A stretch of DNA of 64,000 nucleotides from Prochlorococcus sp. scB241_528N17 (GCA_000634735.1 JFLG01000066.1:159408-223407), one strand, 5' to 3'; numbered from the stretch's first letter, positions 21,071-30,401 are shown. Program-made: numbers and translations. Notes: a model not told the origin generated them from the sequence alone.

Positions 21071-21328
21071 ATGTCATTTAAACCCTACGATATTCCACCT
21101 CAAGAAAATAAAGGTAAGTGGTTTAGGAGTCATTTACTTGGAAGGGAAATAGAACTTGGTGAATTGTATAGTCTTGGATCAAATGATTTAGATTTGCTTA
21201 TGGCGGAGACCGCAGAAATCAGAAGCGATCTTGATTTTAAGGAAAAAAATATAGGCAAATTTAGGACCGCAGGATATTTTTTGGAGTTAGCAAGAATAAT
21301 TGAGAAAAGGAAGTTGTTGGAAAGTTAA
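21071..21328 (+). CDS. Conserved small hypothetical protein
   Basis: 85 residues: FKPYDIPPQENKGKWFRSHL at the start, then an acidic helical stretch (SLGSNDLDLLMAETAEIRSDLD). No TM or signal peptide. The regular composition and a normal start 43 nt after the transporter gene support it as real. Converges on the glutathione S-transferase gene with a 4-nt overlap. Function unknown. Confidence 0.65.
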   Translation: MSFKPYDIPPQENKGKWFRSHLLGREIELGELYSLGSNDLDLLMAETAEIRSDLDFKEKNIGKFRTAGYFLELARIIEKRKLLES

Positions 21329-21984
21329 TTAGATGGAAAATAATTCTTTCTAGAATTTGGTTCCCATAATTCGTATTTATGCATTAACGACTTAAATTCT
21401 CTATTTTTCTCAAACGAATCTAACCAGTTTTTTATTGATGATTCAAAACAATTTGTTCTTTTTTGACTTTCACAAGCGATTCTAAATTGTCTTACAAAAG
21501 GCCAAATAGACCAATCAGCGATTGTTGGGCTATCTCCAAAAAAGTATTTTTTTTCGGCAAGAAGTTCGTTCCATCTATTTATAAATTTAATCGCATTTGT
21601 AAAATGAAATTCTTGATCATTATCTTTATATCTTGTGGCATATTTAAATCGATCTAAATGATATTTGAATACGTTATCGTTTTCATTAATTATTTCAAAA
21701 ATATCTTCCTTTTTGTTCTCAGGTAAATAAATTAATTTGATGTTTTCCTTTTTCGACTCTGAGAGAGCCCATAGGATGATTTCAAGACTTTCTTCAATAA
21801 CTTCACTATTTTTTTTTATAAGAATTGGCACCGTTTTCGTCTTTGAATTATTTAAAAAATCTAGAGGTTTATTTTTTAAATCAATTTCTCTTATCTCTAC
21901 TTTTATTTCACAAATTAACAGGGCCCATCTTGCACGAATTGCATATGGACATCTTCGAAATGAATATAAAATATCGTTTTTCAT
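21325..21984 (-). CDS. Glutathione S-transferase family protein
   Basis: 219 residues. The N-terminal thioredoxin-like domain has RRCPYAIRARWALL, a CPYA active site like omega-class GSTs and stringent-starvation proteins, followed by KTKTVPIL (cis-Pro) and ESLEIILWAL. The C-terminal all-helical domain holds FFGDSPTIADWSIWPFVRQF, the GST N-capping box region. It probably uses glutathione in thiol exchange; substrate unknown. Divergent from the GIY-YIG gene with a 74-nt gap. Confidence 0.85.
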   Translation of the reverse strand: MKNDILYSFRRCPYAIRARWALLICEIKVEIREIDLKNKPLDFLNNSKTKTVPILIKKNSEVIEESLEIILWALSESKKENIKLIYLPENKKEDIFEIINENDNVFKYHLDRFKYATRYKDNDQEFHFTNAIKFINRWNELLAEKKYFFGDSPTIADWSIWPFVRQFRIACESQKRTNCFESSIKNWLDSFEKNREFKSLMHKYELWEPNSRKNYFPSN

Positions 21985-22058
21985 ATTGTAAAAACTTTTA
22001 ATTTCCCTAATTCTTTTAGTATTATCTAAGTAGGAACAGTATTAATTTTACAACGCAA

Positions 22059-22601
22059 ATGTCGGGATATGTTTACCTTATTAGAATAGGAGACCTTTAT
22101 AGGATTGGGAAAACGGATAATCTTGAAAAGAAAATTAAAAAATTAAAGCCAGATGAATTATTAACATCAATTATGACTAAGGAGCCAGAAACTCTTGAAG
22201 CAAGATTACTAAGAAAATATAAGTCGCAAAGAATTCCTGAAACTGGTTATTTAAAGCTTTCTAAAAGACAAATTAGAGAATGTAAAAAGCAATTTGAATT
22301 AAAGGGTAGCTTACCTCACACTTTAGATGCTGAAGTTTCTATAACTCTATTTGCATCTTTTTTATTTTTTTCATTAGGTTCTTTTATTTTTAATTATTTA
22401 AATTTTGGATTTGTAAGATCTATATCTTATTCTTTCGGAATGGCATCTCTACCAATGGTTATATTATTTATTACAGGTAGTTTTGGCGGATACTTTTCTG
22501 AAGATTTATCTCTTTTTTCATTGTTAACTAATCGAATAAAAGGTTTATTTATTGCAATTTCAATGCTTTCAATGGCTTACTTAATTTTTAATTTAGGTTA
22601 A
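22059..22601 (+). CDS. GIY-YIG domain fused to a membrane tail
   Basis: 180 residues. The first 80 match the T5orf172/MUG113 kind of GIY-YIG domain: GYVYLIRIGDLYRIGKTDNLEKKIKKL, then TLEARLLRKYKSQRIPETGYLKLS. The usual catalytic Arg after KTDN is in a Lys-only stretch (EKKIKK), so nuclease activity is doubtful. Residues about 100-180 form three hydrophobic helices, so the domain faces the cytoplasm from a membrane. Convergent with the SDR gene, 4-nt overlap. Confidence 0.75.
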   Translation: MSGYVYLIRIGDLYRIGKTDNLEKKIKKLKPDELLTSIMTKEPETLEARLLRKYKSQRIPETGYLKLSKRQIRECKKQFELKGSLPHTLDAEVSITLFASFLFFSLGSFIFNYLNFGFVRSISYSFGMASLPMVILFITGSFGGYFSEDLSLFSLLTNRIKGLFIAISMLSMAYLIFNLG

Positions 22602-23305
22602 ATTTCATAGTTACAATTTAAGGCGATTTCAAATGGAACTGATTGGGTAGGCAACTTAAGAATAGTTGAGCATATTTCAGCAATATCTTCAGGTTGTGTC
22701 ATGCTTGATTTGTCTAAAGAAGAGATATTTTGGGCCATTTTTGTATTAACCCAGCTTGGGCAAATTGCAGTAATTCTTATATTTTTATCCCAACCTTTAT
22801 TTTTCATAGTTTGGCATAATCCCATCAAAGCAAACTTTGAAGAAGAATAAGCGGCTAAATCCCCTTTGGATCTTTTCCCACTCATTGAAACTAAAACAAT
22901 AATTCTTCCTCTACCAGAGGTACATAAATGATCCCAAGAAAGCCTACATAAATGCCAAATTGCCAAAAAATTTATATTTAATGTATTTAAAATATCTACT
23001 TCATCACCATCTTTGTATAAGAAAGGAACTTTCGATAATACTCCAGAACAATTTATTACTGAATCAAATCCTCCAAATTCATCTACGGTATTCTTTATCC
23101 AATTTTCGGCTGTAATTTTTTTTAAAGCATTATAATGATTGATTATAATTTTCCCTTCTGGCCATTTTTTTGGATCAATAGCGCTTCCTTTTAATGATTC
23201 TAAATCTCTTATGCCAACACTAATTCTATTGCCTTCTTTTAATTCTTTATGTGCAATATTTAGTCCAATACCTCTACTGGCTCCACTTATTAATATGGTT
23301 CTCAT
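22598..23305 (-). CDS. Short-chain dehydrogenase/reductase
   Basis: 235 residues of classical SDR: TILISGASRGIGLNIA (NAD(P) loop), INCSGVLSKVPF (NAG-like NCSG), LVSMSGKRSKGDLAAYSSSKFAL with catalytic Ser and YSSSK. ICPSWVNTKMA follows the active site. Substrate not deducible. It begins 7 nt downstream of the lycopene cyclase stop on the same strand, which suggests cotranscription. Confidence 0.88.
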   Translation of the reverse strand: MRTILISGASRGIGLNIAHKELKEGNRISVGIRDLESLKGSAIDPKKWPEGKIIINHYNALKKITAENWIKNTVDEFGGFDSVINCSGVLSKVPFLYKDGDEVDILNTLNINFLAIWHLCRLSWDHLCTSGRGRIIVLVSMSGKRSKGDLAAYSSSKFALMGLCQTMKNKGWDKNIRITAICPSWVNTKMAQNISSLDKSSMTQPEDIAEICSTILKLPTQSVPFEIALNCNYEI

Positions 23306-23312
23306 TTTTTAA

Positions 23313-24596
23313 CTATATGTTTGGAAATATTATCCTAAGTAACATTTTAAATTCTCTTCCATGCATAATCATAAGACCTTTCTTTACACTCCATGGAGCC
23401 TTTATAAACATTACGCACATAGCATATACAATCTCTTTTAAAGAAAGAGTATCAGTTAGAAACCCATACCATTGATTTTTAGGTAGTTGAAAAAAACTGC
23501 CAAAAAATTCTCTCAATAGTTTCTCATCAAACCTCATGAGTTTTTCTAATCCAAATTGGTAAAGTGATTTCTTCCTAATTAATTCTTTTGACCATAAAGT
23601 TTCCCAACCTTTTCTAGCAATATGATAGGTACTTAGATTTTTGTTTTTAATTGCTTCTGAGACTGCCTTCGCGACAAGTGGAGCTCTTCTTAAAACATTA
23701 CCAATTAAATATCCAGATGCAGGATGTACCATTGACGCAGCACCGCCATATCCCAGTATTTGTTGTTTGAAATCTGGGATTGGCATATTCATAGGAAGAA
23801 ATAAGCCAAGCTCTTCGTGCTGCATGCTTGTGATTGATATATTACGATAAGAAAGCCTCTTCTCTAGTCTCTCTTTTAAATTTTCCATTGTTAGAGGATT
23901 TACCAAACCAAGAGATGTCTCTTCAAGAAAATATTTTCCATCCCCCATATCCATGGCATAAAGAAAAGTTGGAGGTTCTTTTTTTTGCTCATCGTTAAGA
24001 TGATCATTTCTATAATCCATTAATACAAACTGCCCTTTCTTAAGTGGAGGTTTACTAAAATTACCCACTATCCCATAACAAGTTTGGACTGCCAAAGGAC
24101 CACAGGATTTTAATTTAAGAAAAACAGGATCATACCCTGTTGCATCTACTACTAATCTTGCAGAGTAAGTTTTGCCATCTTTTGTAGTTACTGTACTTTT
24201 GTATTTTTCAAAATGTATTTTGTTTGCAAAGCCTTGATGCCATTTAATAAAAGACTTATTACATTCTTTAAACCAATAATTGTGGAGTTTCTTCTTGTCA
24301 AATAGTCCATAATCTAGTGAATGTTCCGTGGCTTTATTCTCGTCGTCCTGCTCTTCTAAAGCGCCATGCCCAAAAAAACTTACAGTATTTTTCCATCTAT
24401 ATTCAAGTAAATCCTGAAGCCCGAGTTGATCAACTTCTTTCCCCCAAATGCCATATGTATTTGGCCAAGGTTCATCTGGTCCATTTGGAGAAAGCACTTC
24501 AACATCTAATTTTTCCTTCCCTAAAGCTGAGGCAATAGCCATACCCGCAGGCCCTGCACCCAAAACAAGAACATCTGGCATATTTTCTTTTGACAT
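23313..24596 (-). CDS. crtL: Lycopene cyclase (CrtL family, probably the epsilon-type paralogue)
   Basis: 427 residues. N-terminal FAD loop VLVLGAGPAGMAIASALG, then PNTYGIWGKEVDQLG (family motif), VDATGYDP, and YGGAASMVHPASGYLIGNVLRRAP near residue 285, all CrtL signatures. It cyclises lycopene ends at the membrane. Prochlorococcus has two such genes, one beta-specific and one bifunctional making epsilon and beta rings; the gene order here (near pcb and fur) recalls the second, but this is memory of synteny rather than sequence proof. The alpha- and beta-carotene and zeaxanthin made go to the Pcb antenna and photosystems. Confidence 0.88.
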   Translation of the reverse strand: MSKENMPDVLVLGAGPAGMAIASALGKEKLDVEVLSPNGPDEPWPNTYGIWGKEVDQLGLQDLLEYRWKNTVSFFGHGALEEQDDENKATEHSLDYGLFDKKKLHNYWFKECNKSFIKWHQGFANKIHFEKYKSTVTTKDGKTYSARLVVDATGYDPVFLKLKSCGPLAVQTCYGIVGNFSKPPLKKGQFVLMDYRNDHLNDEQKKEPPTFLYAMDMGDGKYFLEETSLGLVNPLTMENLKERLEKRLSYRNISITSMQHEELGLFLPMNMPIPDFKQQILGYGGAASMVHPASGYLIGNVLRRAPLVAKAVSEAIKNKNLSTYHIARKGWETLWSKELIRKKSLYQFGLEKLMRFDEKLLREFFGSFFQLPKNQWYGFLTDTLSLKEIVYAMCVMFIKAPWSVKKGLMIMHGREFKMLLRIIFPNI

Positions 24597-24820
24597 TAAA
24601 TATAAATCTTATGATTAAAGAAATTTATGGAACAAATTATTACTTCTGAACCCAGAATTATATTTTTCATCCAATACTTATAATGAGAGTAGATTAATAA
24701 TAATCAAATTACTCAAATACTAGCGACTAAGTTTTCAGTGTTTTAACAATAATTTATAAGATTACAAAATAAAAAAAAATTTATTTATTTTTTTATCATA
24801 AAAAAAATATAGGAATTTAA

Positions 24821-25822
24821 ATGATTAAAAATAAAAAAATTTTAATTACTGGAGGTAATTCAGGAATAGGGTTTTTTGCCATTATTAATTTACTGAAGAC
24901 GAAAAATATTTTATATGTTGTAATAAAAAACGAATTTAGAAAGAATGAATTTCTCAGAAAAATCGAGAAATATTTTGATAAAAATTATCTTAGTAAATTT
25001 TTAATTATTATTGAAAATTGTGATCTTTCAGATCTAGAGAATATTAAAAAAATTAAAGATTACTTTATTATTAAAAAGATTTTTTTAGATGTTCTTGTTT
25101 TAAATGCAGGATTGCAATATACAGGCTCTTTTTACCCTAAAGTATCAAAGCAAGGCGTAGAACTAACTTTTGCAGTAAATCATCTTGCACATTTTTACTT
25201 GGTCAATGTCCTAAAAGATTTTATTAGAGATAAAGATGAATCTAGAATCATTATTACATCATCAGATGTACACGACCCCAAAAGTTCAGGTGGCAATATA
25301 GGAAAGAAAGCGGGACTTAATAACCTAGTTAATTTGAGAAAAAAAGTAACTGGGCAATTTATAAATTTTAATGCTGATGAAGCTTATAAAAATAGTAAGT
25401 TATGTAATATTTTGTTTGCTAAAGAACTTGAAAAAAAATTAAAAACTTCCTCGAGTAAAATTTCTGTAATTACTTGGGCTCCTGGTCTAGTAATACCAAA
25501 TGATGATCTTGGTTTTTTTAGATACAGTAAGCGTTTTAATCTCTTTGGATATTTAATTTTTTCTAAAGCTGCAAAAAATATTTTAGGAATTTCTGAAAGT
25601 ATAGAAAATGCTGGTATGATACTTTCTGAAATTGTTTTTGATTCAAATTTAAATAATATTGGTTACGTTCATTTAAGTAATAAACTTATATCTTTTAAAA
25701 AACATAAATTAGTTGAAAGTAATGTTAGTGATGAGGCAAATAATTCTGAGTTGGCTTCAAAACTCTGGATTTTAAGTGAAGAGATTTGTAGATCATTTGG
25801 CTTTGTTACTTTCAATATTTAA
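24821..25822 (+). CDS. SDR related to light-dependent protochlorophyllide oxidoreductase
   Basis: 333 residues, the length of cyanobacterial LPOR. ILITGGNSGIGFFAI (NADP loop), LVLNAGLQYTG, VNHLAHFYLVNVL, ITSSDVH and YKNSKLCNILFAKEL (LPOR: YKDSK-x-CN, with the catalytic Tyr, Lys and the conserved Cys kept). The C-terminus has SDEANNSELASKLWILSEEI, an LPOR-like end. The rest is strongly diverged and very Lys/Ile/Asn-rich. It lies next to the lycopene cyclase gene. It may reduce a protochlorophyllide- or retinoid-like substrate; it is unlikely to be the main por gene. Its last 30 nt overlap the convergent MscS gene. Confidence 0.72.
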   Translation: MIKNKKILITGGNSGIGFFAIINLLKTKNILYVVIKNEFRKNEFLRKIEKYFDKNYLSKFLIIIENCDLSDLENIKKIKDYFIIKKIFLDVLVLNAGLQYTGSFYPKVSKQGVELTFAVNHLAHFYLVNVLKDFIRDKDESRIIITSSDVHDPKSSGGNIGKKAGLNNLVNLRKKVTGQFINFNADEAYKNSKLCNILFAKELEKKLKTSSSKISVITWAPGLVIPNDDLGFFRYSKRFNLFGYLIFSKAAKNILGISESIENAGMILSEIVFDSNLNNIGYVHLSNKLISFKKHKLVESNVSDEANNSELASKLWILSEEICRSFGFVTFNI

Positions 25823-26830
25823 GGTTTGTGTTGGGAATGCAAACTCTATATTATTAACCGCAAATTCCTCAATAATTCTTAAATTTATAGATTGTTGAGC
25901 TTCCATTGCGGCGAGATAATTATTTGTTGGGATGTAATAAACAAGTTCGAAATTAAGACTGAAGTCGCCGAAATCTGTGAAATGACATCTATCAAAAGAC
26001 GCATCTTTTGTCTCTTCAACTATTTTTTTAATTATTATTGGAATCAATTTCATAAGTTTTGGAGAGGTTTCATAAACAACTCCCAATTTATGCACTAACC
26101 TTCTTTTTTCCATTTGTGCGTAATTTGAAATTATTCCATTTGTTAGGGCGCTATTGCTCATTACTATTACTTCTCCATTAATACTTCTTATCCTTGATGA
26201 TCGTACTCCTACTCTCTCAACCATTCCGAGGACTCCATCAGATTTTATAAACTCACCTTTTTGAAAAGGTTTATCAAGCAAAATTGTTATATATTCAAAG
26301 AACTCCTGAACTGGATCTTTCAAAGCTAATCCGGCACCAATACCTCCTGCACTTAGTAAAGCCCAAATAGCAGTCATTTGAACACCTATATTTTGCAAGA
26401 AAAAAATTGAGCCAATAGTCCATGTTAATGCTTTTATCAATGGAGTTAGTGAAGATACCATCGAACTAATTGAGGAATCATTAATTTTCGAGGTCGATTC
26501 TGTTAAAGATCTTATTAAAACTTTGTTGAGTGCTTTTATTATGATTATTAATATAAATAATTTCAAAATATTCAATAAGACAGAGATGAAAGTTATTTCA
26601 TCAGCAAAAAAATAGTCAATTGAAAAATAAAATGAGAGGAGGAAACCTATAGGTTTTATAATTCCAGAGATCACCTCAAAAATAAAATCATCGAAATTTG
26701 TTTTTGTTCTTTTGGAAATCTTTTTAAAAAATATTTTTGAAACTTTTGAAATTATTATCGACAATAAAGTTCCTATAAAAAAAATTGATATTGCCAGAAG
26801 GAAGTTTTCAGTAACTAATTTCATATTCAA
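25793..26830 (-). CDS. MscS-family mechanosensitive channel
   Basis: 345 residues. Four to five N-terminal TM segments end in the pore helix region SLTPLIKALTWTIGSIFFLQNIGVQ...LLSAGGIGAGLALKDPVQEFF, the Gly/Ala-rich TM3 of MscS. The beta domain follows (KPFQKGEFIKSDGVLGMVERVGVRSSRIRSINGE). It releases solutes on hypo-osmotic shock; some cyanobacterial members carry other ions. The 3' end overlaps the LPOR-like gene by 30 nt in opposite orientation. Confidence 0.9.
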   Translation of the reverse strand: MNMKLVTENFLLAISIFFIGTLLSIIISKVSKIFFKKISKRTKTNFDDFIFEVISGIIKPIGFLLSFYFSIDYFFADEITFISVLLNILKLFILIIIIKALNKVLIRSLTESTSKINDSSISSMVSSLTPLIKALTWTIGSIFFLQNIGVQMTAIWALLSAGGIGAGLALKDPVQEFFEYITILLDKPFQKGEFIKSDGVLGMVERVGVRSSRIRSINGEVIVMSNSALTNGIISNYAQMEKRRLVHKLGVVYETSPKLMKLIPIIIKKIVEETKDASFDRCHFTDFGDFSLNFELVYYIPTNNYLAAMEAQQSINLRIIEEFAVNNIEFAFPTQTLNIESNKAK

Positions 26831-26902
26831 ATAAACCCTTAAAATTTATCTCTAATAAGATTTTAAATTATCTCTAAATAACAAACCAGTCTTTATTTTT
26901 CT

Positions 26903-27472
26903 TTAACTTATTATTATGTTTCTAATTTCTTTAAATTCTTCTCTATCCGCAGTTTTTAATAATTCAAAAATTATTGATTCAGTTGTTGTTAAGATCGCCC
27001 CGCTCTGAGTCATTCTCTGTAATGCTATTTCATGATCTACCCTATTTCGACTTCCCATGGAATCTGATATGAGAATAACTTCAAATCCTTTTTGTAAACA
27101 ATCTAAGACTGTTTGTTGAATACAAATATGCGTTTCGATCCCACAAACTATCAATTTAGTAATTTTCTTATCTTTAAGTTCTTTCAAAAAATCTTCTAAT
27201 TTAGCTAGGCTAAATTCCATTTTTTCAAATTTTCTAAATTCTGCTATGGGTGATAATTCAGTTATCGTTACTCCCAATTTGAGTGGGTTTTGTTCAGATA
27301 TAAATATGTTTTCTTCTAAAATTTGGTAAGCATTTATTAGCTTTTTAATGTTTTTGATTATCGAGTCCTTATTAAAAATTGGTCTTATTATTTTTTCCTG
27401 AATATCAATAATTATCAAGGCGTTTACTTTCGATGATAATTTATCTGAAGAGATTTCTTGATTATTCATCAT
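26903..27472 (-). CDS. Isochorismatase-like cysteine hydrolase
   Basis: 189 residues. ALIIIDIQEKIIRPIF (catalytic Asp), FSLAKLEDFLKEL (Lys) and IVCGIETHICIQQTVLDCL (nucleophile Cys with the cis-peptide Gly-Ile before it) form the D-K-C triad of the family, closest to the YcaC-like branch. Substrates in this group vary and cannot be assigned. ATG start, 72 nt downstream of nothing else on this strand; the fur gene is divergent, 116 nt away. Confidence 0.85.
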   Translation of the reverse strand: MMNNQEISSDKLSSKVNALIIIDIQEKIIRPIFNKDSIIKNIKKLINAYQILEENIFISEQNPLKLGVTITELSPIAEFRKFEKMEFSLAKLEDFLKELKDKKITKLIVCGIETHICIQQTVLDCLQKGFEVILISDSMGSRNRVDHEIALQRMTQSGAILTTTESIIFELLKTADREEFKEIRNIIIS

Positions 27473-27588
27473 TTACTTATAAAGATACATTCAACATAAT
27501 ATTTTGAAGAACTTTAGTAAACATTTTAAATAAATAAGTTGTTTTACTCTCATCTAGAGTTATTATTGAGAATAGCCCAGGGTTTATT

Positions 27589-28041
27589 TTGTCATTATCC
27601 TCTCAATACAAAGTAATCACATCTCCTCTTGGTGATGGATTACATAAAGATGGGAAGAGATTAACTCCTCAGAGGTTAAAGGTTCTTAATTTATTTGAAA
27701 ATATTGGCTCTGGAAAGCATCTTAGTGCTGAAGAGGTTCATGAAAAGTTAGTTAAAACAAGCTCCAAAGTTTCACTAGCAACAATTTATAGAACTCTAAG
27801 ACTTTTAGTACAAATGGGTTTGCTTCATGAATTAGAACTCAGTGAGGGTGGACACAGATATGAATTGCTTAGTAACGATACACCGGATCATCATCATTTG
27901 ATTTGCATTAGGTGTGGAAGAACGGAAGAATTCGAAAATGATGAGGTTTTAGAGGCAGGCAAAGTTGCAGCAAAAGTTAATGGTTTTAAACTAATTGAAT
28001 CCTCTTTAAATGTAAGAGCTATTTGTCCTAATTGCATTTAG
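27589..28041 (+). CDS. fur: Fur-family metal-dependent transcriptional regulator
   Basis: 150 residues with TTG start. Winged helix: RLTPQRLKVLNLFENIG...HLSAEEVHEKLV...VSLATIYRTLRLLVQMGLLHEL. The dimer domain has the metal ligands: TPDHHHLICIRCGRTEEF (His cluster plus CxxC) and a second CxxC at the very end (ICPNC). It could respond to Fe (Fur) or Zn (Zur); the two CxxC pairs fit a structural Zn site and do not decide between them. Convergent with the arsS gene, 6 nt between stops. Confidence 0.92.
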   Translation: MSLSSQYKVITSPLGDGLHKDGKRLTPQRLKVLNLFENIGSGKHLSAEEVHEKLVKTSSKVSLATIYRTLRLLVQMGLLHELELSEGGHRYELLSNDTPDHHHLICIRCGRTEEFENDEVLEAGKVAAKVNGFKLIESSLNVRAICPNCI

Positions 28042-28047
28042 CAGGTT

Positions 28048-28980
28048 TTAACTTAAAGTCCCTCCACAACTTGACCCTGCACCTGCAGTGCAAGCAAAAC
28101 AATGTTCTTTTACAGCTACCCCGTAGTCAAAAGTAAATGATTCATCCAACAGATCAAAAAGTGTCTTTGGTCCTTTATTCTCTCGGAAATTTATCTGTTG
28201 GTTAAAGTCACAATCATAAATTTCTCCTAGCCAATTTACGCTAATTGTCTTTTTACACATTAGATTTTCTAAATTTTTTTCATTAAAATTTTCTTTTAGT
28301 AATTTGTAATAAGTATTTAGTTTCCCTTCTCTTCTAAGAGATTCTTCATATCTATTTATTGGCATATTAGTTATTGTGTATAAATTATTAAAAACGATAT
28401 TGTATTTTTCGAATAGAATTTTTTTATAATCCTTCTCCAATATTTCCTGAGAGGGAGGAAGAATTGGGCTTACAGGATTGTAAACAAGGTTTAATTGTAA
28501 TCCATTTTCTTTCTTTCCATAGCCTAAATCATTAAGAATTTTTATGGCATTAATACTTTTTTCAAAAACGCCAAAACCCCTCTGAAAATCAACATTATTT
28601 TTTTCATAACATGGTAGCGAAGCAGTAACTATCACTTTATTTTCTGCAAGAAATTGAGGAAGATCTTCATAACCTTCTTCAAAAAAAATTGTCAAATTGC
28701 ACCTATCAATAATATCAACTTGTTTTGTGTTCAAGCTGGTTATTAGGTTTTTAAATTTTGGGTGAAGTTCTGGCGCACCACCTGTAATATCTAAAGTCTT
28801 GATGTTGTATTTTTCAATTATCTTTGGAATAAGAGATATTATTTCATTGGACATCTGTTCAGTCCTTATGGGACTCGAATCGACATGACAATGTTTACAA
28901 GCCTGGTTGCATTTATAACCTATGTTAATTTGCAATGTTTCTATAGGTTCTTTATATATTGAGGGGAATTTTTCTTTCAT
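28048..28980 (-). CDS. arsS: Radical SAM protein of the ArsS (arsenosugar) family
   Basis: 310 residues. The radical SAM cluster is C-x3-C-x2-C in INIGYKCNQACKHCHVDSSP, followed by TLDITGGAPELHP. The C-terminal DUF3641-type end has CFACTAGAGSSCGGTLS and further Cys (NLMCKKTISVNWLGEIYDCDFNQQ) that may hold auxiliary clusters. ArsS adds 5'-deoxyadenosine to dimethylarsenic in arsenosugar synthesis. No ArsM-type methyltransferase is adjacent. Family call is solid; the physiological reaction in this organism is inferred. Confidence 0.88.
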   Translation of the reverse strand: MKEKFPSIYKEPIETLQINIGYKCNQACKHCHVDSSPIRTEQMSNEIISLIPKIIEKYNIKTLDITGGAPELHPKFKNLITSLNTKQVDIIDRCNLTIFFEEGYEDLPQFLAENKVIVTASLPCYEKNNVDFQRGFGVFEKSINAIKILNDLGYGKKENGLQLNLVYNPVSPILPPSQEILEKDYKKILFEKYNIVFNNLYTITNMPINRYEESLRREGKLNTYYKLLKENFNEKNLENLMCKKTISVNWLGEIYDCDFNQQINFRENKGPKTLFDLLDESFTFDYGVAVKEHCFACTAGAGSSCGGTLS

Positions 28981-29020
28981 GAATCTATTATTTATAAATT
29001 GTCATTCGAAAATAAAAAAG

Positions 29021-30271
29021 TCAAATATTTTTTTTAAAGTTTGATCTCTTATTAGCAAGTTCAATAAACCAACTTATGTATTCTTTGGGACCATTTTTAA
29101 AAACTATGTCAAAATTTAAATTGTCATGAACATCACTGATCCCTATTAAACCAGTTTTTTTTGTAGAGGGTCTTTCAACTTCACCAGAACTACTATCTAC
29201 AAAAATTATTTTATTGCTAATCCCAAATTCATTACCTAATATTTGTATTAATTCTAGAAAAGACCTGTCACTTCCTCCTCTTGAATAACTTTTTTCATCA
29301 TTATTTTTTTTTGATGTGACTGTGTCACCAACTCCTACAATCAAAGGCATATCTTCTTTTTGAATAGTTTTTTTGCATAAATCAATTTTTTCCTTAACAG
29401 AATTTGGAGAGTTTCTAAAATTAAAATTTCTTCCAAAAGGAGCTTTACCAGTCTTATCCGCAATAAATTTATTTAAAAGATATAAAACTCCAGAATCTTT
29501 AAGTGCTCCTTTAATTAGTAATTGTATGTCTGTTGATCCGATATCATCTTGAGAAGAAAGTTTAATTGTTTCTCTACCATTTTTATTACCTAAATTTGGT
29601 GAAATATGAAGGAAAAATGAATTTTTGAGGCCTTCGGATTCAGCTTTTAAAATGATTTCATTCATCATTTTTTCAAAACTAATTTGAATAAGCTTTCTTT
29701 TATCAGAATCTTCATGAACTAAATCAAATAGACTATTGAAATTAATAGTTGGCGAGAAGCGTGTTTCACATATTGATTTAACTGCGTGAAAATTGATATC
29801 CTCTTGGCTAAGTTCAGGGAAAATATTCTTAACTATATAATTAAATTTTGGTCTTATTAAACTAGGTACTTTAGATAAAAAACTTAGTTCTTTTTCTGAG
29901 ACTCCTTCAAAACTTATTTCACCATTACTGTCTTGATACTCTACTCCACAGGCGGCTAAACCTCTTAAATAAAGTTCTTTGCTTTTAGGTTCACTAGTGC
30001 TCCTTAAACTCCTCTCTATTATTCTGTTAACTCCTCTTGGACCTTCATGTTCCCCGCAAGTTAAAACAAAGAATTCCTCGGCAAATTCTTTTGCTGCATA
30101 GATATAGTTTGATTCTAATTCTCTAGTCATTGGATCTTTAACTAAAGGGATACAAACTCCGTCAATGTCTTGAATAAATAAGATATTTTTAGAAGAAATT
30201 AATTGTTTTTGTTCATTTAAATTACTTGCCATATATTCCATATTTTTAATTATTTTTCTTTTAATTTCCAC
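29021..30271 (-). CDS. stpA: Glucosylglycerol-phosphate phosphatase homologue (StpA)
   Basis: 416 residues; ATG codons at 30271, 30241 and 30232 make the exact start uncertain. LFIQDIDGVCIPLVKDP looks like a HAD-type DxDG start, and CGEHEGPRGVNRIIERS, PFGRNFNFRNSP, and GVGDTVTSKKNN plus SRGGSDRSFLELI are signatures of the salt-tolerance phosphatase family founded by Synechocystis StpA. The founder releases glucosylglycerol from its phosphate. Neither ggpS nor a transporter is adjacent; a divergent uncharacterised gene starts 130 nt away. A role on a related glucosyl osmolyte is possible. Confidence 0.85.
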   Translation of the reverse strand: MEIKRKIIKNMEYMASNLNEQKQLISSKNILFIQDIDGVCIPLVKDPMTRELESNYIYAAKEFAEEFFVLTCGEHEGPRGVNRIIERSLRSTSEPKSKELYLRGLAACGVEYQDSNGEISFEGVSEKELSFLSKVPSLIRPKFNYIVKNIFPELSQEDINFHAVKSICETRFSPTINFNSLFDLVHEDSDKRKLIQISFEKMMNEIILKAESEGLKNSFFLHISPNLGNKNGRETIKLSSQDDIGSTDIQLLIKGALKDSGVLYLLNKFIADKTGKAPFGRNFNFRNSPNSVKEKIDLCKKTIQKEDMPLIVGVGDTVTSKKNNDEKSYSRGGSDRSFLELIQILGNEFGISNKIIFVDSSSGEVERPSTKKTGLIGISDVHDNLNFDIVFKNGPKEYISWFIELANKRSNFKKNI

Positions 30272-30401
30272 TTTCTTAGAAATTATAAATTAAAAAACTC
30301 AATATTTTCAATAAATAATTTGCTATGGTCAAAAATTGCTTTAATGTAGAAAAATGTTGGTATGGGTAAGAAATTAAAAAAATTATCAAGAGTTTCCAAA
30401 A

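Noticed and set aside
24821..25822. The main light-dependent protochlorophyllide reductase gene (por)
   Set aside because: Too diverged outside the active-site region; kept as POR-like only.
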